DNA of 64,000 nucleotides from Brachycybe producta (Eukaryota; Arthropoda; Diplopoda; Playtdesmida; Andrognathidae): NCBI GenBank assembly GCA_036925085.1, contig JAUPFP010000057.1:248001-312000 (forward strand), given 5' to 3'. Below are positions 57,421 to 63,129 of the stretch, piece after piece; positions within the stretch are counted from its first letter, which is position 1, and each line of letters opens with the position of its first letter. The notes under the pieces are model-generated. The model was not told where the DNA came from, did not search any database, and saw only the letters and a list, made by a program, of their open reading frames with translations. The translations under genes were made by a program, and so were the position numbers.

Positions 57421-57640
57421 TTCATTTTTTTGTTAAAGTAAACCTAACAATAATTAACAAAAAACGATACATTTCGTTTTTAATTAACAAACAAAGAAAA
57501 AAAACGTGGTTTTCACAAAATGTAACATAACCAAAAAACCACTTGAGATATTTGGAAACTGATTTTACCAGTGTGTTCAGAATCAAAAAATCTATAAGAA
57601 TCAGTAAGAAATTCAATTGTTAGTTAAAGTAAATCTAACA

Positions 57641-57644
57641 ATAA
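57641..57644 (+). repeat. Target-site duplication ATAA, left side of element B
   Basis: The last satellite bases read AAATCTAACAATAA and stop exactly at the TG of the right LTR. Joined to the sequence after the left LTR, allowing for the 4-bp duplication, they restore an unbroken monomer. Confidence 0.7.
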
Positions 57645-57783
57645 TGTAACACCCTGTAAATCGTGATCCCGCCAAAACCATAGCCTGGGGGGTAAACAAC
57701 TCTCAACCGTCCCTCCCTCCTCTCTGACTCACCTTTCTGACTCATGCCCAAGTGGCGGATTGATACATAAAGGACCATGGTCA

Positions 57784-57824
57784 CTTGGACCTGGTTACGC
57801 CTCGCAGGTGTACACAGGTCCAAG
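57784..57824 (+). promoter_or_regulatory. Inverted repeat upstream of the TATA box, right LTR
   Basis: Same outer arms as in the left LTR (CTTGGACCTG and CAGGTCCAAG). The inner left arm reads TACGCCT rather than TACACCT, weakening the inner pairing by one base pair and changing one T-box-like half-site. Confidence 0.55.
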
Positions 57825-57825
57825 G

Positions 57826-57833
57826 TATAAAAG
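57826..57833 (+). promoter_or_regulatory. TATA box of right (5') LTR
   Basis: TATAAAAG. This is the presumed main promoter of element B, transcribing into the leader and the Gag ORF. Confidence 0.7.
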
Positions 57834-57964
57834 GACCATGTTCCTCTTTGTTCCTCAGTTCTTTCCTTTGCCTGTTTTTGCGATACATTCCAAATCATGG
57901 GCCTGAGGATTTCCAGTTAGTATATTACTATTCACCCTTGTATCTGTACTTCTTACAAGGAATG

Positions 57965-57970
57965 AATAAA
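57965..57970 (+). terminator. Polyadenylation signal of right LTR
   Basis: AATAAA at the same LTR position as 2162-2167. It would also be the first strong LTR poly(A) signal met by transcripts leaving the satellite array from the left. Confidence 0.55.
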
Positions 57971-58332
57971 AGTGTTGTAACAAGAAGTAGCGTTGTCTCT
58001 ATGTTTATGTAAATAACTTCTCTTCAGAGGCCGGAGGTTTCATAGGGCAGGAGCTATACGATTCTCAGCAGCTACAACATCTTCTCTAGTCGGAATACCG
58101 ATGGAGAAGATGTATATCAGCATCAACCGGAAGAGAGAGAGATGGCCGCCACTCTCCTGCATCGATTTCACCCCCATGCAGAAGAGTGACTACAATCTAT
58201 CTCCATCCAGCTCTCTCTACAGCTCGGATCTTCTCTGTGCAGGTGTCGTACTGCTCAGAGAAGAAACGAAAAGTAGAAAATGTCATCTAAAGGTTGGTAA
58301 TAAAATATTGGTTGATGTCAAAAGCTCACATT

Positions 58333-58350
58333 TGGTGGAGGTGCGGGGTA
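58333..58350 (+). other. Primer binding site for tRNA-Ala
   Basis: TGGTGGAGGTGCGGGGTA begins 2 bp after the 5' LTR. Its reverse complement, TACCCCGCACCTCCACCA, has the CCA tail and the acceptor/T-stem bases typical of animal tRNA-Ala (ending in ACCTCCA or ATCTCCA before CCA is counted). It starts with TGG as expected of a minus-strand primer site. This fixes the direction of element B (left to right) and rules out the satellite being its interior. Confidence 0.75.
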
Positions 58351-58448
58351 TAGCTCCATCTGCCTTCTCCGACCTGTAAACAGAAGCCGTCCTTTGTCCT
58401 AAGTCTCGTGATTGTGCCTCACGAGGCTTCGTCCGTCGTTTCTATGTT

Positions 58449-58805
58449 GGAGCCACGTATGGAGACCCTCGATAGCGTCAAAGTCAACCGCGTGGCGCCT
58501 GTCTGTAAAACCGCGTATGGAGACCCTCGATCACGTCAAAGTCAACCGCGCGGCGTCCTTTGTGTTGAAACCACGTGTGGAGACCCTCGATAGCTTCAAA
58601 GTCGACCACGTGGCGCCTTTGTAAAACCGCGTATGGAGGCCCTCGATCACGTCAAAGCCAACCGCGCGGCGTCCTTTGTGTTGGAACCACGTATGGAGGC
58701 CCTCGATCACGTCAAAGCCAACCGCGTGGCGCCTTTTTATGTTGGGACCATGTATGGAGGCCCTCGATCACGTCAAAGCCAACCGCATGGTACCGTTTTT
58801 GTGGA
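58449..58805 (+). repeat. Six tandem ~60-bp repeats in the leader
   Basis: The core CCCTCGAT starts at 58466, 58524, 58584, 58640, 58700 and 58761 (period 56-61 bp). Each unit carries GTATGGAG or GTGTGGAG, CCCTCGAT, a GTCAAAG segment and a GC-rich CCGCGYGGCG-like segment. Four of the six read CGATCACGTCAAAG and include ACGTCA, a CRE half-site; the other two have TAGCGTC or TAGCTTC. The period is not a multiple of three, so it is not a coding repeat. Position just inside the 5' LTR recalls the repeated insulator of Drosophila gypsy; that comparison is inference. Confidence 0.8.
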
Positions 58806-59340
58806 ATCGCGAAAGAGACTTGTGGCTACACACACCACGTGTCGACCGCGCGATTCTGTGTCCTGTCCTTAGAGACACGTGGGAACGAACTTTTGTCTGC
58901 TGACCGCTTAGCACTCGGAAAGTGGACAACCGTTTGGACACACGTGTTTCCGTCCGTGTTTTTGTATTTCATGTTTCCATTACAATCACCCACTGTCACC
59001 TTCACTCTTCTTTAATTTTCAAAGTGAAACCCACACCACGTGGGCAACACTTTAAACAAATTCTTCTTACTCTCCGAGAGGAGTTTGCAGTCTCATTATG
59101 AGATGGGCAAACAAATCTCATCTACTAATCTATTCATCTATTAATAGGCTTTTAAGGGACGTGTGTGTCTTTTAAAATGTCCTATTATCTTCACTCTTCA
59201 TCTTTAATTTTCAAGCAAGATTCTCCCTAACTCTATCTCATTGTTAGGGGGCTTACAAGCTTAAAACACACTTTTTCTAGCCACGTGTGACTTTCTTGTC
59301 CCCCCTTTTCTTTGTTCTTTGTTTTTACACTTGTGTTTCC

Positions 59341-59362
59341 CTTGGGACCACTATGTCCCAAG
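59341..59362 (+). other. Perfect 8-bp hairpin in leader
   Basis: CTTGGGAC (59341-59348) and GTCCCAAG (59355-59362) around a 6-nt loop. One of several compact stems in the leader RNA. Confidence 0.5.
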
Positions 59363-59443
59363 TCATGTTCTTCAGTTTCTTCATCATCATCACCTCAATG
59401 CATCATCACATGAACTTTCTCCATTGGACAGCTCTGAAGCCCG

Positions 59444-59454
59444 GCCGCCATCTT
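59444..59454 (-). promoter_or_regulatory. YY1-type site in leader
   Basis: GCCGCCATCTT is the reverse complement of the YY1 consensus AAGATGGCGGC. YY1 sites downstream of the start are known in other retroelements (e.g. LINE-1 5' UTR). A CCAAT box in reverse (CCATTGG) lies just upstream, about 59431. Motif match only. Confidence 0.4.
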
Positions 59455-59532
59455 GGATCGACCGGACACTCTTCAAAAAGCGCCAACGGAGCGGTTTTTT
59501 GCTCCATGTGACTCATTGTTGTACCTTCTCTC

Positions 59533-59569
59533 ATCTTTTTGTGTTCTCTTCTCTTCTCTTCTCTTCCAG
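59533..59569 (+). other. Strong 3' splice-site pattern with (CTCTT)4 pyrimidine tract
   Basis: An uninterrupted pyrimidine stretch containing four perfect CTCTT units (59546-59565) ends in CCAG at 59569, followed by AGGG. It is the best acceptor pattern in the window. A matching donor would have to lie in the LTR U5 or early leader; I see only weak candidates such as CCTGTAAAC near 58371. Confidence 0.4.
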
Positions 59570-59583
59570 AGGGTTGCACTCAC

Positions 59584-59597
59584 GCGCCCCCTAGCGG
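59584..59597 (-). promoter_or_regulatory. CTCF-like core motif in leader
   Basis: On the minus strand CCGCTAGGGGGCGC matches the CTCF core CCASYAGRKGGCRS at all but one position. A second, weaker match (TAGGTGGCGC on the minus strand) lies at 59748-59757. Motif match only. Confidence 0.35.
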
Positions 59598-59728
59598 AGT
59601 TCCTCTTGTTAGAGAAAACTTCTCTTTTTCTTTGGATTTTCTCTCTTTTTGTCTTTCTCCTGGCCACCATAAAAACGTGCCCCGGAGGAACTTTTCAATC
59701 ATCAATTTTTGGACATTGCAATAAACTG

Positions 59729-59738
59729 ACCGGAAGTG
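59729..59738 (+). promoter_or_regulatory. ETS-family site in leader
   Basis: ACCGGAAGTG is the full ETS/GABP consensus, placed just after an AATAAA-containing segment and 10 bp before the second CTCF-like motif. Confidence 0.35.
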
Positions 59739-59944
59739 GCCACCACAGCGCCACCTACGGACTTCTTCATTCTACTCAACATAGTCCCTCACTGGGCACT
59801 GACTCTGTCTTTTTCATCCAGAGCCATCCAGCAGTGAGGACTCAAAATTTCTTCAGCCTGAACATTTCTTCTAGTTCACCAAGCATTTAGCTTGTTGAAC
59901 ACACTTCAATTTCTCCACTGTTTTACTTTTTTAATAAAACTAAA

Positions 59945-59984
59945 TTAAAACTTTTGATGTGCGGGCACCGCACCTAAGTTTTAA
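59945..59984 (+). other. Two-part hairpin with GTGCGG core, copy 1
   Basis: Outer arms TTAAAACTT (59945-59953) and AAGTTTTAA (59976-59984) enclose a perfect inner stem GTGCGG (59959-59964), loop GCA, CCGCAC (59968-59973). A related element lies at 60126-60140. Confidence 0.6.
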
Positions 59985-60125
59985 ACTTTTCAAGTAAAAC
60001 AGCTTTCTTCTCTTGAACTTCTCCTTTGTTTGTGCATTTAAAGAGTTCAGCCATCTTGAACTTTTTGTTCTTTGTGTGTTCTTCACACACACACTCTTCA
60101 TTCTTGTTTTCAAGTAAAACTAAAA

Positions 60126-60140
60126 GTGCGGGCACCGCGC
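60126..60140 (+). other. GTGCGG hairpin, copy 2
   Basis: GTGCGGGCACCGCGC repeats the core of copy 1 with one base changed (a G-T wobble), 167 bp downstream. Both copies lie close to a TTTCAAGTAAAAC sequence (about 59988 and 60107), so a larger segment was duplicated and has since diverged. Confidence 0.5.
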
Positions 60141-60156
60141 TCTAGCTTTACTCTTC

Positions 60157-60219
60157 GTATTGCTTTCCTCTTCTTCAGGCAATTGCAATACACTTTCATT
60201 TCTAATTCACTTTCCGCAG
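60157..60219 (+). other. Two further candidate 3' splice sites before the Gag ORF
   Basis: TTGCTTTCCTCTTCTTCAG ends at 60178 and CACTTTCCGCAG ends at 60219. Either would place the Gag start in an exon with about 530-570 nt of 5' UTR. Confidence 0.3.
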
Positions 60220-60747
60220 TGCAATCTTGATTGGGTGGTGTACCACGCTCGAGGTTGTATTGTACATCTGCTGTTTCTTTATTGAGGTTTTTGGAATTCT
60301 CGTAACCTCCACGTGGTCGCCAAATACCACGTGTCGAGAGAGATCCTTCCAAAATCTGATGCTCAATAAAGAACTCACGACGCTACACCAGTTGGGAACC
60401 AAAACTCGTCACACGCCCAACTGAGAACACGATCAACACGATACAACCATCACCACACTAACGGAGTGAACGGCCACTTCGTTATACACGTCACAAGCTT
60501 AGGTAATCTATCGTTACTCAGTGTATAAGAGTACGATAGTGTCGGTTGCCGACAAGCACCAAATTGCCAACGCGCAGTGACATCACCGACCTACAACTTC
60601 ACGAACTGAACGAGTCCCATCATACTGGAACCCGAAAGTATAGCTCAGAGTGTACTCGAGAACCCTCGGAGCTGCACACAACGACTTGGACTTCGCCGGA
60701 CTCGTTCGTCACCGCATATTCACATTACACAAGCCACTTCATTAATC

Positions 60748-63129
60748 ATGGCTACCTCACACGATAATACGGGGTCCCTGTCTGATCACCAGGGTTCACA
60801 CGAAGATCTGTTGGAAGTACCCGTGACTACTGATGCGACACCACCGCCGCGGCCGACTGGGGCCGAGTTTGACCACCTGTCACAACAAGTGGCTGCACTC
60901 TCGACTCGTATGTCTCAGTTCATAGACGACCGATTCACACCGAATCGACCGACTACACCACGGCGGACAACACGCACACACCGACTTCGCGACGATGACT
61001 CAGACGCCTCTTCAGCTCCCTATGTTGGCTACAGAGAGCGTCACGATCGTTACGAAAGACATTACACACCGCACACACGTCATCTACCGCGTAACCCTGA
61101 CTGGCAACAACAAGGGCAGTCAGATGATCCGCGTCACAGAGATGAGCGTGCGGAAATACCGATTACGACACGTGCTGATTCTCCTCACTCGCTTGTCCGG
61201 GTTGCACGTAGCGGTCGCCGCTCGGTACCCCCGGAACAACAGCCTCACCAAGGAGCGACACAAGGCACTTCAGTTTACGCGCCACGTTTTCCACCGCAAG
61301 GGGTAGGTCTGATGCCGGCTGGAATGCCAAACGTCCAGGATGGCATCTATCGACCAACCCCCAGAGAACCCTCCGTGGAAGAATTCAATAAGAAATACAG
61401 CGGTCGCCACCCAGCCGACTCAATCCAAAAATTCAACGGATTGACAGGTTTCCGTCCCTTCCTGGAAGAATTCGAGGAAGTGGCACACCTGTACGGTTGG
61501 AAAGACCACCACAAGGAGGAATACATCACGGGGTGTTTCACTGGGGCCGCCCGTACGTGGCTGAGTAAACTAAGGTATGAGCTTCAGGACATTCCTTGGC
61601 CAGCACTGAGAGTACAGATGGTAGATACGTTCGGGAAGCCGAACGAACTGGCCATCTTGGAGAAAAAGTATACAGAGATGCTCCAGAAGGAAGGTGAGAG
61701 TACACAAGCTTTCATCTGGGAGTTTATGATACTCGGCGACCGAGTTTACCCGCAACTTGACGATCAGCTGCGTATAAGCCAGTTGCGCCGCGCTCTACAT
61801 CACACCATACAGAACGCCGCGCACCACGCATCTACGACGTCGTTCAAGGACTTCGCAAACGCCGTCCTCAATATGGAGGTGGTCTTGCTGTCCTTGGATA
61901 AATGGCCGACGGAACCAAAACCCGCAGCTGATTCACAGTCGGGTAAAGGAGCATCGAAGACCGACCAGGAGCCGGCGGCAGCCGCCAGCCCTAAAGACAA
62001 ACCACACCGGTCTAGGCATGATAAAAAGCCTAGTCAGACTGCTGCCACCAATCCAAACCGACACTCTGCAGCGGACCCCCAACCAGAGACCACTCGCACG
62101 TTCGACAAGAGTAAGTCGACGTGTTATAATTGTGGCAAACTGGGGCATTTCGTCCGTGAGTGTCGGCAACCGAAGAAGAAGGTTGCAATCAAGCAGTTTG
62201 GGGAGCCGGTTACCGACTATGACATCAAAGGAGAGGTGCCTGAAACGGATATCATCACCGAAGACGGCATTGAGTTTGCCCTGATAAGAGTGGCGGGACA
62301 AATCCGCCGGATCCCTCTTCCAGCAGCAGACTCAGCCGCCGGAGCACCTACTCCTGATAAACCCGACAACGACAGCTCTGACGACTCTGAGGATATACCA
62401 GTCAAGGTGCTCGACCGGGCTCCTGCACATAAATGGACCCCGGACGAGCTAATCGTTTGGCAGGACACGCTCGACGTCCTTAAACAATCCACCAAGGAGA
62501 TTGGGTGCCGTGAAAATAAAACAATAGCCATCATGGCTCCCGGAACCCAATCGCCGACGAAGGGCCACTCCTGCTGCCGAAGACTAATGACAACGGTGTA
62601 TGAGCAGCTGGTAAGCAGCTGTTCACCTCAAGAAGTCGGAGACTATGATGCCAGCGACAAGAACCCGTGCATCGCCGTCACGATCAACGGAAAAAGTATA
62701 CGGATGCTCGCGGACACCGGAGCTACGGGCAGCGTTATCACCATTGAACTCGCGCAGGAACACAAGTTCGAAATCGAGCCTGTGTTAATCCCACCCAACA
62801 TTCAGGGTGTGGGAGGCCAAAGGATCACCGTGGTGGGGCGACTCGCCGCGACGGTCCAGCTAGGCCCCCACGCTGTGCGAGGGCACTTACTAGTGATTAC
62901 CGGCCGGCACGAAGCCATCTTAGGCCGAGATTTAGGCCGGGCTCTGCACTTAGCTGTGTCCATGACAACAAACAAAGTATACGTGGAGGACGATCTCTTC
63001 GAATCCACACTCCGACAAAAATGCATCGAAGCACACATCGGATGGGCTCTGGGAGAAACTTCCGTAGAGGCCCCTGGCAAATCTGCCAGCACCTCTAAGG
63101 AAAACCTCGAAACTCCACCCCGTAAGTGA
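60748..63129 (+). CDS. gag: Gag-protease polyprotein of Ty3/Gypsy-like element B (793 aa)
   Basis: This ORF is intact and encodes the structural polyprotein that assembles the retrotransposon particle and packages its RNA, fused to the protease that would mature it. The ATG at 60748 has a strong start context (ATC before it, G after it). Residues 1 to about 205 are polar, Arg- and Pro-rich and probably disordered. Residues ~205-390 form a retrotransposon Gag capsid domain, with KFNG at 228 and the conserved ARTWL around Trp271. A basic linker follows, then a CCHC zinc knuckle CX2CX4HX4C at C459, C462, H467 and C472. Residues ~640-745 form a retropepsin: active-site D656-T-G-A and the later I724-L-G-R-D. 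There is no reverse transcriptase, RNase H or integrase in this frame before the TGA, nor in any frame of the 870 bp that follow. The last codons overlap GTAAGT, so the ORF may be an exon. No internal stops; the domains look functional. Confidence 0.92.
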   Translation: MATSHDNTGSLSDHQGSHEDLLEVPVTTDATPPPRPTGAEFDHLSQQVAALSTRMSQFIDDRFTPNRPTTPRRTTRTHRLRDDDSDASSAPYVGYRERHDRYERHYTPHTRHLPRNPDWQQQGQSDDPRHRDERAEIPITTRADSPHSLVRVARSGRRSVPPEQQPHQGATQGTSVYAPRFPPQGVGLMPAGMPNVQDGIYRPTPREPSVEEFNKKYSGRHPADSIQKFNGLTGFRPFLEEFEEVAHLYGWKDHHKEEYITGCFTGAARTWLSKLRYELQDIPWPALRVQMVDTFGKPNELAILEKKYTEMLQKEGESTQAFIWEFMILGDRVYPQLDDQLRISQLRRALHHTIQNAAHHASTTSFKDFANAVLNMEVVLLSLDKWPTEPKPAADSQSGKGASKTDQEPAAAASPKDKPHRSRHDKKPSQTAATNPNRHSAADPQPETTRTFDKSKSTCYNCGKLGHFVRECRQPKKKVAIKQFGEPVTDYDIKGEVPETDIITEDGIEFALIRVAGQIRRIPLPAADSAAGAPTPDKPDNDSSDDSEDIPVKVLDRAPAHKWTPDELIVWQDTLDVLKQSTKEIGCRENKTIAIMAPGTQSPTKGHSCCRRLMTTVYEQLVSSCSPQEVGDYDASDKNPCIAVTINGKSIRMLADTGATGSVITIELAQEHKFEIEPVLIPPNIQGVGGQRITVVGRLAATVQLGPHAVRGHLLVITGRHEAILGRDLGRALHLAVSMTTNKVYVEDDLFESTLRQKCIEAHIGWALGETSVEAPGKSASTSKENLETPPRK
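63122..63127 (+). other. Candidate 5' splice site overlapping the Gag-protease stop
   Basis: GTAAGT, the full donor hexamer, starts in the second-last sense codon and runs into the TGA stop (63127-63129). If used, the stop would be removed and Gag-protease could be joined to a downstream pol exon outside the window. Confidence 0.35.

Larger units (their letters stand above)
2530..57644 (+). repeat. 55.1-kb satellite DNA array, about 290 head-to-tail monomers of ~189 bp
   Basis: The motif GATAC recurs at 2546, 2735, 2924, 3115, 3304 and 3491, giving a 187-191 bp period that continues without interruption or inversion to 57644. Monomers are very AT-rich and markedly A-rich on this strand, with A-tracts in most segments. 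Subtypes differ at diagnostic places: after ACTGATTTC (ATCAGT, ACCAGT, AGCTGT or AGCAGT); CTTTAAAAAATTC against CTGTAAGAAATTC or CAGTAAGAAATTC; TTCGTTTTT against TTGGTTTTT or TTGGTTTGT; AAAACGTGG, AAACATGG or AATGTTG. One subtype contains AATAAA (AACAAATAAAG). Both ends are in the same phase, so the array is a whole number of monomers. No gene, RNA gene or other mobile element was seen inside. Satellite class and any centromere role are inference. Confidence 0.97.
57645..58330 (+). mobile_element. 5' LTR of Ty3/Gypsy-like element B (686 bp)
   Basis: TG...CA ends and about 98% identity to the left LTR, same orientation. Satellite lies directly on its left and a primer binding site two bases beyond its right end, so this copy is a 5' LTR. 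TATAAAAG is at 57826-57833 and AATAAA at 57965-57970, with the same U3, R and U5 layout. A 2-bp deletion relative to the left copy lies near 58004. No open reading frame in it looks real; the short ORFs here are present in both LTRs only because the LTR is repeated. Confidence 0.88.
58351..60747 (+). other. Long (~2.4 kb) untranslated leader of element B
   Basis: Between the primer site and the Gag start there is no convincing protein-coding sequence; the ORFs present are short, overlap in different frames and lie in repeats or pyrimidine tracts. It holds tandem 60-bp repeats, nine CACGTG E-boxes, several perfect hairpins, YY1-, ETS- and CTCF-like motifs, AATAAA at 60365-60370, and three good 3' splice-site patterns (AG ending at 59569, 60178 and 60219). 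The leader is far longer than usual for Ty3/Gypsy, so part of it may be an intron removed from Gag mRNA. Confidence 0.55.

Noticed and set aside
57422..57616. 64-aa ORF on the minus strand at the array edge
   Set aside because: It is a satellite monomer read in reverse, open by chance in the diverged last monomers.
2530..57644. CRISPR-like array
   Set aside because: Whole 189-bp units repeat with no unique spacers, and the context is eukaryotic.
2530..57644. CENP-B box in the satellite
   Set aside because: TTTCGTTTTTAATT shares only TTCG with the box; the required A and CGGG positions are missing.
1842..58330. One giant 56-kb LTR retrotransposon with the satellite as its interior
   Set aside because: The primer site lies to the right of the right LTR, not inside the pair. 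The outer flanks (GGGTA and TTTGG) are not a target duplication, whereas the inner flanks share ATAA with the satellite.
58331..58360. A tRNA-Ala gene or tRNA-derived SINE
   Set aside because: Only the complement of the 3' end and a short 5'-like piece are present; there is no cloverleaf or B box.
57635..58379. ORFs inside the LTRs (both strands), also at 1751-2533
   Set aside because: They repeat only because the LTR repeats, overlap promoter and poly(A) signals, and look like no protein family.
58408..59015. Overlapping ORFs of 61-146 aa in the leader tandem repeats
   Set aside because: The repeat period (56-61 bp) is not a multiple of three, so several frames are open by repetition; no family resemblance.
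59287..59890. ORFs of 74-145 aa in the pyrimidine-rich leader
   Set aside because: Composition follows the CT-rich tract (Phe, Leu, Ser), and the frames overlap AATAAA and splice-site patterns.
60365..60420. Possible end of another LTR with a primer site (AATAAA, then TTGGGAACC)
   Set aside because: The would-be tRNA 3' end is not a recognisable tRNA, no matching LTR copy is seen in the window, and the true 5' LTR with a good primer site is already present upstream.
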